Below, one piece after another: positions 33,720 through 42,210 of a stretch of 64,000 bases of DNA; position 1 is the stretch's first letter; each line of letters begins with the position of its first letter. The stretch covers positions 868,001 through 932,000 of the forward strand of contig NZ_CP015079.1 of the NCBI RefSeq assembly GCF_001653335.1. Direction: 5' to 3'. The position numbers and the translations under genes are program-made. Under the pieces are notes generated by a model. It did no database searches and was not told the origin of the DNA. It saw only the letters and a program-made list of their open reading frames with translations. This stretch comes from Nocardioides dokdonensis FR1436 (GTDB lineage Bacteria > Actinomycetota > Actinomycetes > Propionibacteriales > Nocardioidaceae).

Positions 33720-34694
33720 TCAGGCGACCCAGCCGCCGGCGGGGAACAGGGCGGCACGCAGCCGGGCCGCGAGGCGCTCGGGGTGGGCCAGGTCGTCCCA
33801 GGTGATCCGGATGCAGCGCCAGCCGGTCAGCTCGCGCACCCGGTCCTCCCGCAGCTTCTCGGCGATCACCACGTCCTCGGCGCTCTGACCGGGCCGCCAC
33901 GGCTGCAGGTACTTGACCTTGCCGTCGATCTCGACCCACACCTTGAGCTCCGGCCACGCGAAGTCGAGCCGGGCCACCAGCTCACCGCCCGGGCCCGTGA
34001 CCGGGTACTGCGCCTCGGGTCGTGGGAGGTGCTGCTCGAAGAAGAACGCCCAGGCGCGGCTCTCGGCCACCGACTCGCACGCCGGGTTGGCCAGACGGAG
34101 CACGAGGTCCGTCGCGAGCGTGTGGGCCCACTGCTCGATGCCGGCTGCGTAGCGCTCCTCGAGCTGCTCCTGGGTCGTGAGCCCGCGGTGCAGCAGGTCG
34201 TTGACGACCACGAGGGCGGGCGTGCGCTCCGCGACGGTGGTCACCTCGAGCGCCACCCGGGTCGGCGACATCACCGGGACCCCGTGGTGGGTCTCCACGT
34301 CCCCCTCGCGGACCAGCCCGCAGTGCTGGACCGTGCCCGCGTCGTGGCGACCCGCCTTCGCGTCGCACCGGGTCACGTGCACCTCGCTGAGGTCCATCCC
34401 CCAGGTGGGCGCGGCGTACAACGGCAGCGCCGAGGTGTGCGAGACCACCACCGGGGCACGCGCCTGGCGCAGCACGGCGCGCGTCAGCACCTCGTGCCGC
34501 CCGTCGCCGGTGAGGGCCTCCCAGGCAGCGGTGTCCACATAGGCACCGTGGCGCACCCGGGTCAGTCGACCCGCATGCACCTCGTGGCGGATGTTGGCGT
34601 CCGACATGCCGCTCTCGCACAGCTCGCGGCGCAGCCGGATCGGCGTCTGGCGTGCGTCGTGGTCGCGGCGTCGGCTGAGGTCGTTGGGTCCCAT
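33720..34694 (-). CDS. AbiEi-like antitoxin-domain protein with PD-(D/E)XK nuclease-like C terminus
   Basis: Protein of 324 residues. The N terminus has the AbiEi-type pattern (ANIRHEVHAGRLTRVRHGAYV) followed by HTSALPLYAAPTWGMDLSEVHV and a VALEV segment, as in type IV antitoxin-domain proteins. The C-terminal ~85 residues carry a nuclease-like fold: Asp244 in RLDFAWPE, then Glu255, Asp257 and Lys259 in VEIDGKVKY, fitting D..ExK (DUF559/Vsr-like). No AbiEii toxin gene is adjacent. The gene is enclosed by inverted palindromic elements, which hints at a mobile or selfish unit. Confidence 0.75.
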   Translation of the reverse strand: MGPNDLSRRRDHDARQTPIRLRRELCESGMSDANIRHEVHAGRLTRVRHGAYVDTAAWEALTGDGRHEVLTRAVLRQARAPVVVSHTSALPLYAAPTWGMDLSEVHVTRCDAKAGRHDAGTVQHCGLVREGDVETHHGVPVMSPTRVALEVTTVAERTPALVVVNDLLHRGLTTQEQLEERYAAGIEQWAHTLATDLVLRLANPACESVAESRAWAFFFEQHLPRPEAQYPVTGPGGELVARLDFAWPELKVWVEIDGKVKYLQPWRPGQSAEDVVIAEKLREDRVRELTGWRCIRITWDDLAHPERLAARLRAALFPAGGWVA

Positions 34695-34820
34695 GAGGGC
34701 GTTGTGCCCCTGCTCGGGAGCCCGACACCTGCGGCGTCGCCGCCTGTGGACGACGTCGACGCGACCTGCACGACGCGCCCGCCCGGAGGACCGGGGCCGC
34801 GGCGAGGCGTGCAGGTAGAA

Positions 34821-34880
34821 CCGTAGGCGTTGGGGTGATGCAACACCCCAACGCCTACGGAATCCCCGGGTACCCGGGGA
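34821..34880. repeat. Composite palindromic element, right copy (H then P)
   Basis: Hairpin H, a perfect 17-bp stem (34821-34837 with 34844-34860, arm CCGTAGGCGTTGGGGTG, loop ATGCAA), is followed by palindrome P TCCCCGGGTACCCGGGGA (34863-34880). Read in reverse it aligns with 33587-33645 over its whole length with few mismatches. Confidence 0.85.
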
Positions 34881-34910
34881 AACTGCTCAAGGGCCCGAAG
34901 GCCTCAGGTG

Positions 34911-35090
34911 TCAGTCACGGCGCGGGTCGTAACCCGGCCCGTCATCCGACTCTTCGACACGCTCGGTGTCGTTGCCATCATCGCTGCCATGCAGTTCACG
35001 GGCCAGCGCCCCGAAGTCCGTCTCGTGAGTGCGGTACTTCAGGTCGCGAGCGACCTTCGTCTGCTTGGCCTTAGCTCGGCCGCGCCCCAT
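34911..35090 (-). CDS. DUF3073 domain-containing protein
   Basis: Protein of 59 residues starting MGRGRAKAKQTKVARDLKYR and continuing with THETDFGALARELHG, the conserved core of DUF3073 in actinobacteria. The C-terminal half is acidic (DDGNDTERVEESDDGPGYD). It lies 130 bp downstream of purM on the same strand, as in relatives. The stretch 35091-35220 between them holds no gene that I can see. Function unknown; the basic N terminus may bind nucleic acid (inference). Confidence 0.88.
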   Translation of the reverse strand: MGRGRAKAKQTKVARDLKYRTHETDFGALARELHGSDDGNDTERVEESDDGPGYDPRRD

Positions 35091-35220
35091 AGGGTTAGCC
35101 CCCTTGCACGCTTGGCCGGGGCTCTGTGGCTCCCGGGCGGTCTCTCAACTCTCGTGAGTGCAACGCTACCTGTTGAGGGGTCGATCTCGCACACCCGGGC
35201 CTCCCACCGGGCTGTGGGGC

Positions 35221-36300
35221 TCACCAACCGGGGTGCTGGCCCACCAGGTCGACGCGTCCACCACGGTCCGCGGAGGCACGCACCTCGCCCGCCACCCAGG
35301 CCCGTACGCCGTGCCCGGCGAGCACCGCCACCGCGGTGTCGACGTCGTCGGCGGGCAGCAGCGCCACCATGCCGACGCCGCAGTTCAAGGTGGCCTCGAG
35401 GTCGGGCTGGGACACCGACCCGACCTGGCGGACCAGGTCGAAGACCGGCTGCGGGGTCCACGTGGCGCGGTCGAGCGTGGCGACCAGCTCGGCGGGCATC
35501 ACCCGCTCCAGGTTGGCGGCCAGACCGCCACCGGTGACGTGCGACATGGCGTGCACCCCGGTGCGGGCGGCCAGGTCGAGGCAGGCCTTGGCGTAGATGC
35601 GGGTCGGCTCGAGGAGCTCCTCGCCCAGGGTCCGGCCGAGCTCGGGCACGTCGCGGTCCAGCGCCCACCCGGCACCGCCCCGGTCGGGCGGGGCGAGCAG
35701 CACGTGGCGCACCAGCGAGTAGCCGTTGGAGTGCAGGCCGCTGGCCTCCATGGCCAGCACCACGTCCCCGGGGCGCACGCGCGCCGGCCCCAGGAGGCGG
35801 TCGGCCTCCACGACACCGGTCGTGGCGCCGGCGACGTCGTACTCGTCGGGGGCCAGCAGCCCGGGGTGCTCGGCGGTCTCGCCGCCGACCAGCGCGCAGC
35901 CGGCCTCGAGGCAGCCCTCGGCGATGCCCTTGACGATCGCGGCGATCCGCTCGGGGACGACCCGGCCGGTGGCGATGTAGTCGGTCATGAAGAGCGGCTC
36001 GGCGCCACAGACGACGAGGTCGTCGACGACCATGCCGACGAGGTCGCGACCGATGGTGTCGTGGACGTCCATCGCCTGCGCGATGGCGACCTTGGTGCCG
36101 ACCCCGTCGGTGGAGGTCGCCAGCAGCGGCCGCGTGTAGCGGGTCAGCGCGGAGGCGTCGAAGAGTCCGGCGAACCCGCCGAGCCCGCCGATGACCTCGG
36201 GACGCGAGGCCCGGGCGACCCAGCCCTTCATGAGCTCGATGGCCGTGTCGGCGGCCTCGATGTTCACACCGGCGCGGGCGTAGGCGTTGGTCTCGGTCAC
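35221..36300 (-). CDS. purM: Phosphoribosylformylglycinamidine cyclo-ligase (PurM)
   Basis: AIR synthetase of 359 residues, fifth step of IMP synthesis: it closes the imidazole ring of FGAM with ATP. Motifs: YARAGVNIEAADTAIELMKG at the start, GGLGGFAGLFD, STDGVGTKVAIA, GRDLVGMVVDDLVVCGAEPLFMTDYIA, and GGGLAANLERVMP. GTG start; AGGAGG lies between it and purF (18-bp gap), so purF-purM is one operon. Confidence 0.97.
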   Translation of the reverse strand: MTETNAYARAGVNIEAADTAIELMKGWVARASRPEVIGGLGGFAGLFDASALTRYTRPLLATSTDGVGTKVAIAQAMDVHDTIGRDLVGMVVDDLVVCGAEPLFMTDYIATGRVVPERIAAIVKGIAEGCLEAGCALVGGETAEHPGLLAPDEYDVAGATTGVVEADRLLGPARVRPGDVVLAMEASGLHSNGYSLVRHVLLAPPDRGGAGWALDRDVPELGRTLGEELLEPTRIYAKACLDLAARTGVHAMSHVTGGGLAANLERVMPAELVATLDRATWTPQPVFDLVRQVGSVSQPDLEATLNCGVGMVALLPADDVDTAVAVLAGHGVRAWVAGEVRASADRGGRVDLVGQHPGW

Positions 36301-36318
36301 GTCAGGCCTCCTGGCCGC

Positions 36319-37866
36319 TCACGGGTTGTTCAGGACGGGCAGCGCACGGCCCAGGGCGGGCGAGCTGAGGCTCGCCTCGAGCAGGTGCTTGCCGAGCAGC
36401 GACTCGTCGGGCAGCTCGACGGGGTACTCCCCGGTGAAGCAGGCCGTGCACAGCGAGGACGTGGGCTGCCCGGTCGAGGCGATCATGCCCTCGAGCGAGA
36501 TGTAGCCCAGGCTGTCGGCGCCGACGCTGGCGGCGATCTCGTCGGTGTCGATGCCGTTGGCGATCAGCTCGGCGCGGGTGGCGAAGTCGATGCCGTAGAA
36601 GCAGGGCCAGCGCACCGGCGGCGAGGAGATCCGCACGTGCACCTCGAGGGCGCCCGCCTCGCGCAGCATCCGCACCTGGGCGCGCTGGGTGTTTCCGCGC
36701 ACGATCGAGTCGTCGACCACCACGAGCCTGCGGCCGCGGATCTGGTGCTCGAGGGCGTTGAGCTTGAGGCGCAGGCCGAGCTGGCGCAGCGTCTGGCTGG
36801 GCTGAATGAAGGTGCGTCCGACGTAGGCGTTCTTGACGAAGCCCTGCCCGAAGGGGATGCCGGACTCCTCGGCGTAGCCGGCGGCGGCCGGCGTCCCCGA
36901 CTCCGGCACCGGCATCACCATGTCGGCGTCGACGGGGAACTGGCGCGCGAGCTCGCGGCCCATCTCGACCCGCGCCTCGTGGACCGACCGGTTGGCGATG
37001 GTGGCGTCGGGGCGGGCCAGGTAGACGTACTCGAACACGCAGCCCTTGCGCTCCGGCTCGGCGAAGGTGTGCGAGCGCAGCCCGTCGCCGTCGATGACGA
37101 GCATCTCGCCGGGCTCGACCTCGCGCACCCGGCTGGCGCCGATGGTGGCCAGGGCGGCGTCCTCCGAGGCGACCACCCAGCCGCGGTCGAGGCGACCCAG
37201 GACCAGCGGGCGGATGCCCTGCGGGTCGCGGGCGGCGTACAGGGTGCCCTCGTTCATCCACACGAAGCAGTAGGCGCCGCGCAGCATCGGGAGCACCTCG
37301 AGCGCCCGCTCCTCCAGCGTGGAGTCCGGGTGGTGGGCCAGCAGGGCCGTGACCAGGCTGGTGTCGTTGGTCGACGTCTCCACCGGGCGCTGCAGCTCGA
37401 GCTCACCGTCGGGTCCGGGCAGCGCGGCGACCGCCTCGGCCAGCTCGGCGGTGTTGATCAGGTTGCCGTTGTGGCCCAGGGCGATGGAGCCGTCCGGCGT
37501 GGGCCGGAAGGTCGGCTGCGCGTTCTCCCAGGTGCTCGCACCGGTGGTGGAGTAGCGGCAGTGCCCGACGGCGAGGTGGCCCTTGAGGGAGGCGAGGGTG
37601 GTCTCGTCGAAGACCTGCGAGACCAGGCCCATGTCCTTGTAGACCAGGATCTGGCGGCCGTTGCTGACGGCGATGCCGGCGGACTCCTGGCCGCGGTGCT
37701 GCAACGCGTAGAGACCGAAGTAGGTCAGCTTCGAGACGTCCTCACCGGGGGCCCAGACACCGAAGACGCCGCAGGCGTCCTGGGGACCCTGGTCCTGCGG
37801 GTCGAGGGCGTCGGTCAGTCGCCCGTCTCCGCCTTGACGGGTGCTGCCGCTGCTCTGGAAGGGCAC
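36319..37866 (-). CDS. purF: Amidophosphoribosyltransferase (PurF)
   Basis: Protein of 515 residues catalysing the committed step of purine synthesis from PRPP and glutamine. An N-terminal propeptide of ~27 residues precedes the nucleophile Cys in ACGVFGVW, which must be exposed by processing. Other motifs: YALQHRGQESAGIA, GHCRYSTTG, the PRPP loop VVVDDSIVRGNTQ, and FCGEYP-type Cys region (CTACFTGEYPVELP) for an Fe-S cluster. The GTG at 37866 has no ribosome binding site, but TAGACT (37879-37874) ends 7 nt upstream, so it is likely leaderless. Confidence 0.95.
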   Translation of the reverse strand: MPFQSSGSTRQGGDGRLTDALDPQDQGPQDACGVFGVWAPGEDVSKLTYFGLYALQHRGQESAGIAVSNGRQILVYKDMGLVSQVFDETTLASLKGHLAVGHCRYSTTGASTWENAQPTFRPTPDGSIALGHNGNLINTAELAEAVAALPGPDGELELQRPVETSTNDTSLVTALLAHHPDSTLEERALEVLPMLRGAYCFVWMNEGTLYAARDPQGIRPLVLGRLDRGWVVASEDAALATIGASRVREVEPGEMLVIDGDGLRSHTFAEPERKGCVFEYVYLARPDATIANRSVHEARVEMGRELARQFPVDADMVMPVPESGTPAAAGYAEESGIPFGQGFVKNAYVGRTFIQPSQTLRQLGLRLKLNALEHQIRGRRLVVVDDSIVRGNTQRAQVRMLREAGALEVHVRISSPPVRWPCFYGIDFATRAELIANGIDTDEIAASVGADSLGYISLEGMIASTGQPTSSLCTACFTGEYPVELPDESLLGKHLLEASLSSPALGRALPVLNNP

Positions 37867-37873
37867 GGCCCAC

Positions 37874-37879
37874 AGTCTA
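37874..37879 (-). promoter_or_regulatory. Leaderless -10 (TAGACT) of purF
   Basis: TAGACT on the minus strand ends 7 nt before the GTG of purF with no Shine-Dalgarno sequence between. Confidence 0.5.
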
Positions 37880-37930
37880 CGGTCCCGGCCATCCCTCACC
37901 GATTCGCCTCCCGAGGCGCGGACCTCCGCC

Positions 37931-37936
37931 TAGGAT
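37931..37936 (+). promoter_or_regulatory. -10 (TAGGAT) of first GAF kinase
   Basis: GCCTAGGATTGGG, almost identical to GCCTAGGATCGGG (39814-39826) upstream of the second kinase. Here it is 55 nt before the start codon. Confidence 0.45.
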
Positions 37937-37991
37937 TGGGCCCGGCCCTCGGGGGGAGGCTGACCGAGACGCGCACACCGGACGGGGAGCT

Positions 37992-39773
37992 GTGACCGAG
38001 CGAGCCTGGCCGGGCGTGGAACCGGCTCCTCCGGGGACCGACGTGCTCGAGCTGCTCGTCGAGGGCGTCACCCGCATGGTCGGCTTCCGGGTCGCCGCGG
38101 TGGGGCTGGTCCGCGGCGACGAGCTGGAGATGGTGGCGGTCGTCGGCGACGACGGTGCCCGCGAGCAGCTGTTGGGCTCCCGGACGCCGCTCACGACGAT
38201 CCTGGGCGAGCTCGAGGTCGCCGAGCACTGGGGCCCGCTGCGCTTCGTGCCGCACGAGGCCATGCCCGGCGACGCCGAGATGTGGGGCTGGGTCCCCGAC
38301 ATCGAGGCGGCTCAGGGCCCGGACGCCTGGCACCCCATGGACGCCCTGTGCGCGCCCCTCTACGGGCGCGACGGCGAGCTGCTGGGCCTGCTGTCGCTGG
38401 ACCTGCCCGAGGACGGGCGGCGACCGGGCCCGGAGCAGCAGCGGGTGCTGGCGGCGTACGCCGAGCAGGCCGCCCGGGCCGCGGTCCTCGCCCTCGAGCG
38501 CGAGGAGCTCGCCGAGCAGGTCCGCCTGGCCTCGGCGGCACGCCAGATCGTGCGGAACGCGCCGGCCGACCTCGGGATCGACGAGGTCCTCGGGGCCAGC
38601 GCCGATGCGTTGATGCAGGGGTTCCGTGCCGTGGGCGCCTGGCTGCAGCTCTTCGACGGTGACGGGCACGGCACCGGGCGCGTGGTCGCCCTCGACGACA
38701 CCGAGGTGCGCCTGCCGGGGCGGCTGGTGCGGGTCGCCGAACGGGTGGCGCGCGCGGCCTGGCTGCTGCAGCAGGCCCAGGTGCTCTCGCCGCACCACGC
38801 CCCCGCCTCCGCCTCCGCGCTCTCCCACGTCGACGCCCAGGAGAGCCTCGCGTTCCTGGAGTCGATCGCGGTCGGCTCGCTGCTCCTGGTGCCGATCGGG
38901 GCCGGGCCCGAGGCGCTGGGCAACCTGGTCCTGACCCGGCCGGTGGACGCGCCCGACTGGTCGGCCACCGAGCGCGCGGCCGCGCTCGACATCGGCCACG
39001 ACCTGGGTCGCGTCGTGCTCAACGCCCGCTCCTTCGAGCGCGAGCAGCGGCTGGTGGCCGAGCTGCGGGCCATCGACTCCTACAAGGGACGCCTCATCGC
39101 GACCGTCTCCCACGAGCTGAAGAACCCGCTGACGGCCGTCCTCGGCCACGTGGAGGTCCTCGAGGACCTGGTGCAGGACATGCCGCCGGAGCTGGCCCGC
39201 AGCGTCGGCCCCTCGGTGGCCACGATCGGGCGCGGTGCCCACCGGATGACCCGGGTGGTGGAGGACCTGCTGCTGCTGGCGCGGGTGGGCGACCCGGACC
39301 GACCGGTGGTCCCGACCCGCGTCGACGTCGGCTCGGTGGTCGCCGACGTGCTCGCGCTCCTGGCCTACGCCCTGGACGAGAAGGGCCTCGACGTCGTCGT
39401 CGAGGCCCCCCGCCGCCCGGTCGTCGCGATGGCCGAGGCGGAGGAGATCGAGCGCCTGGTCACCAACCTGGTCAGCAACGCCTGCAAGTACACCCCCGCG
39501 GGCGGCACCATCACGCTGTGCCTGGCCGTCGAGGGCCACGAGGTGGTGCTCGAGTGCACCGACACCGGCCTGGGGATCTCCGAGGCGGACCAGGCACAGC
39601 TGTTCCAGGAGTTCTTCCGCTCCACCAACCCGGTGGCGCTGGCCGAGCCCGGCACCGGCCTGGGCCTCAACATCGTGCACCGCATCGCTGTGCGGCACGG
39701 GGGCCGCACCGAGGTGGAGTCCCGGCTCGGGGAGGGCAGCACCTTCCGGGTCCGGCTCCCCGCCGCCTGCTGA
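37992..39773 (+). CDS. GAF-domain sensor histidine kinase 1
   Basis: Soluble kinase of 593 residues. An N-terminal GAF-like domain (about 15-165) and a second GAF (about 185-345) are followed by HisKA with His374 (TVSHELKNPLTAVLGHVE) and HATPase (NLVSNACKYTPAGG; CTDTGLGISE; GTGLGLNIVHRIAVRHGG). No membrane helix and no adjacent response regulator, so the partner is elsewhere. GTG start after GGGGAG. It is followed 79 bp later by a paralog of the same architecture. Confidence 0.9.
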   Translation: MTERAWPGVEPAPPGTDVLELLVEGVTRMVGFRVAAVGLVRGDELEMVAVVGDDGAREQLLGSRTPLTTILGELEVAEHWGPLRFVPHEAMPGDAEMWGWVPDIEAAQGPDAWHPMDALCAPLYGRDGELLGLLSLDLPEDGRRPGPEQQRVLAAYAEQAARAAVLALEREELAEQVRLASAARQIVRNAPADLGIDEVLGASADALMQGFRAVGAWLQLFDGDGHGTGRVVALDDTEVRLPGRLVRVAERVARAAWLLQQAQVLSPHHAPASASALSHVDAQESLAFLESIAVGSLLLVPIGAGPEALGNLVLTRPVDAPDWSATERAAALDIGHDLGRVVLNARSFEREQRLVAELRAIDSYKGRLIATVSHELKNPLTAVLGHVEVLEDLVQDMPPELARSVGPSVATIGRGAHRMTRVVEDLLLLARVGDPDRPVVPTRVDVGSVVADVLALLAYALDEKGLDVVVEAPRRPVVAMAEAEEIERLVTNLVSNACKYTPAGGTITLCLAVEGHEVVLECTDTGLGISEADQAQLFQEFFRSTNPVALAEPGTGLGLNIVHRIAVRHGGRTEVESRLGEGSTFRVRLPAAC

Positions 39774-39815
39774 GCCCCGTCCCGCGAACCCGGCACGCGC
39801 CGCCGCCATCGGGCC

Positions 39816-39821
39816 TAGGAT
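39816..39821 (+). promoter_or_regulatory. -10 (TAGGAT) of second GAF kinase
   Basis: GCCTAGGATCGGG lies 31 nt before the GTG of the second kinase and repeats the sequence seen before the first one. Confidence 0.45.
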
Positions 39822-39852
39822 CGGGTTCCGCGGGTCGTCGCGCACCTGGCCC

Positions 39853-41709
39853 GTGCCCCCACCGCCGGAGCCGCCCGTGACCCCGCCCTCGCGCACCGCC
39901 GTCCCTGCCGGTCCTGCGGCCGACCCGGCTGCTGGTCCGGCTGGTGCTCCTGCCCCCGTCGTGCCGGCTCCGGTCCGCCCGCCGATGCACGCGATCCGCG
40001 GTGGTGGCCCCTCCGAGCTGGCCCGGATCCTCGGCGACATCGCAGCGGAGATGGCGCGCGCCGGCGGGTTCCGTCTCTCGGCGGTCAGCCTGTTCCGGGA
40101 GAGCGACGAGCTCGAGTTCGTCGTGGTCGACGGCAACGACGACGCGCGCGACACCCTCACCGGCGACGTCACACCGACGCCGGTGGCGATGGAGATGCTC
40201 GAGCGGGCACAGCGGTGGGGCCGGTTGCGGTTCCTGCCGCACGGGGAGGCCGTCGAGCTGATGGACCACATCTGGGTCGGCTCCGAGCCCCGGCCCGAGG
40301 ATCCCGACGGCTGGCAGCCCTGCGACCTGTTGATGGCCCCGCTCGTCGACCTCGACGACGTCCTGCAGGGCATCGTCTGGGTCGACCTCCCCGTCGACGG
40401 GCGCCGACCCGGCCCCGAGCAGCGGCACCGGCTGGAGCAGCACGCGGAGCGGGCCAACCGCGCCATGATCGAGGCCCTCGAGCACGGGCGCCTGACCGAG
40501 CAGGTGCGGCTCGCCGACGCGGCCCGGCGGGTGGTGCGCAGCGCCACCGCCGACCTCGACCTGGCCCACCTGCTCGAGACCGCCATCGACACGGTGCGCG
40601 AGGGCTTCGGGGTCGACGACGTCCGGGTGCGGCTGCTCGCCGGGGAGGACACCGACGGGCTGGACGAGGTCTCGCTCCAGGCGCGACTGCTCGCCGAACG
40701 CTGCTGGGGCGAGCAGCGGGTCGCGATCGTCTCCCACCACCGCGCCGCCCCGGCGCTGCTGAGCGCCGAGGAGCACGCGGTGCTGCTCGACGGTCTGCAC
40801 ACCCAGGGCGACACCTCGCTGCTGCTGACCCCGCTCGGCGCCGGCTCGGAGTGCGTCGGCCGGTTGGTGATGTTCCGGCGCGACCGCGGCGACTGGTCCG
40901 ACGAGGAGGCCAGCGCCGCGCTCGACATCGGCCACGACCTGGGCCGGGCCGTGCTGAACGCCCGCAGCTTCGAGCGAGAGCGGCAGGCTGCGGCGTACCG
41001 GCAGCAGCTCATCGGGACGATGGCCCACGAGCTGAAGAACCCGCTGGCGGCGGCCGGCGGCTACCTCGACATGCTGGAGGACTTCCTCGCCGAGGGGCCG
41101 TCGACGACGCCGCAGGTCGACCGCGCGCTGCACGGCATCGGGCGGGCCACCCGACGCCTCGACGCCATCGTCGCCGACCTGCTCACCCTGGCCCGGGTCG
41201 CCGAGGAGGCCGACCCGGCGCTGGCGACCCCGTCCGACCTGCGCACCGCCGTCGCCGAGGCGGTCGAGGGACTGGCCGTGCTGGCCGACGCCCGGGACGT
41301 CCGGGTGACGGTGCACGTCCCTGACGACCCGGTGCTGCTGACCGCCGAGCCGACCGACCTCGAGCGGATGGTGGTCAACCTGGTCAGCAACGCCGTGAAG
41401 TACTCCCGCGACGGCGGCGGCGTCGAGGTGCACCTGTCCGCACCCGAGGGAGGGCGCACGCAGCTGCGGGTCGTCGACCACGGCATCGGGATCGACGCGG
41501 TGGAGCAGCAGCACCTCTTCGAGGAGTTCTTCCGCTCCGCCGATCCGGCCGCGTCCGGCCTGCCCGGCACCGGCCTGGGGCTGGCGATCGTCGAGCGCGT
41601 CGTACGCCGCCTGGGCGGGCACGTCGCGGTCGACTCCACACCGGGCGTGGGCAGCGTCTTCACGCTCACGCTGCCCACGACGCCCCCGGCCTCCGAGCAG
41701 ACCGCGTAG
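39853..41709 (+). CDS. GAF-domain sensor histidine kinase 2
   Basis: Paralog of 618 residues. An Ala/Pro-rich N terminus (about 1-45) precedes a GAF-like domain, a helix linker (EHGRLTEQVRLADAARRVVR, near-identical to kinase 1), a second GAF, HisKA with His392 (MAHELKNPLAAAGGYLDML) and HATPase ([33 protein letters not shown]). Shared segments such as LDIGHDLGR.VLNARSFERE show a tandem duplication. It ends 10 bp before the convergent Fe-S gene. Confidence 0.9.
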   Translation: MPPPPEPPVTPPSRTAVPAGPAADPAAGPAGAPAPVVPAPVRPPMHAIRGGGPSELARILGDIAAEMARAGGFRLSAVSLFRESDELEFVVVDGNDDARDTLTGDVTPTPVAMEMLERAQRWGRLRFLPHGEAVELMDHIWVGSEPRPEDPDGWQPCDLLMAPLVDLDDVLQGIVWVDLPVDGRRPGPEQRHRLEQHAERANRAMIEALEHGRLTEQVRLADAARRVVRSATADLDLAHLLETAIDTVREGFGVDDVRVRLLAGEDTDGLDEVSLQARLLAERCWGEQRVAIVSHHRAAPALLSAEEHAVLLDGLHTQGDTSLLLTPLGAGSECVGRLVMFRRDRGDWSDEEASAALDIGHDLGRAVLNARSFERERQAAAYRQQLIGTMAHELKNPLAAAGGYLDMLEDFLAEGPSTTPQVDRALHGIGRATRRLDAIVADLLTLARVAEEADPALATPSDLRTAVAEAVEGLAVLADARDVRVTVHVPDDPVLLTAEPTDLERMVVNLVSNAVKYSRDGGGVEVHLSAPEGGRTQLRVVDHGIGIDAVEQQHLFEEFFRSADPAASGLPGTGLGLAIVERVVRRLGGHVAVDSTPGVGSVFTLTLPTTPPASEQTA

Positions 41710-41719
41710 CGACCCGGCG

Positions 41720-42199
41720 TCAGGCCATCCCGCGCGCCCCCTGGACGACGGCCTCGCGGATGCGGGTGTAGGTGCCGCACCGGCAGATGTTGCGGATGGT
41801 GTCGAGGTCGGCCTCGCCGATCTCACGTCCCTCCCGACGCACCTTCCGCACCAGCGCCACCGCGGCCATGATCTGGCCCGGCTGGCAGTAGCCGCACTGC
41901 GGGACGTCGCGGTCGATCCACGCCTCCTGCATCGGGTGCAGGTCGCCGCCGACCGTGTCGGGGAGCCCCTCGATGGTGGTGACCTCGTCGCCGCGGCCCA
42001 GGTCACCGACCCGGACCGAGCAGGGGTTGAAGGCCTTGCCGTTGATGTGCGACGTGCACGCCTTGCACACGTTGATGCCGCACCCGTACTTCGGTCCGGT
42101 GACCCCGAGGAGGTCGCGCAGGACCCAGAGCACCCGGACGTCGTCGTTGACGTTCACGGTGACCGGCTTGCCGTTGAGGATGAAGGTCTGCTTGGGCAT
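41720..42199 (-). CDS. (2Fe-2S)-binding small subunit of a molybdenum hydroxylase
   Basis: Protein of 159 residues, IorA/CoxS-like. The N-terminal plant-type 2Fe-2S cluster ligands are in YGCGINVCKACTSHINGKAF and the following NPC; the C-terminal cluster ligands are in QCGYCQPGQIM and ICRCGTYTRIREAV. It passes electrons from the molybdopterin subunit. ATG after AGGAGAGG; 11 bp downstream of the large subunit. No FAD subunit is present, as in isoquinoline 1-oxidoreductase-type two-subunit enzymes. Confidence 0.93.
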   Translation of the reverse strand: MPKQTFILNGKPVTVNVNDDVRVLWVLRDLLGVTGPKYGCGINVCKACTSHINGKAFNPCSVRVGDLGRGDEVTTIEGLPDTVGGDLHPMQEAWIDRDVPQCGYCQPGQIMAAVALVRKVRREGREIGEADLDTIRNICRCGTYTRIREAVVQGARGMA

Positions 42200-42210
42200 G
42201 TCGGCCTCTC

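Noticed and set aside
34835..35074. Plus-strand ORF starting in the right palindromic element (MMQHPNAYG)
   Set aside because: It is made by hairpin H and palindrome P and then runs antisense to the DUF3073 gene.
36268..36300. GTAGGCGTTGG at the start of purM as a third copy of hairpin H
   Set aside because: It is the codon run for Asn-Ala-Tyr in purM; no second arm or palindrome P is present.
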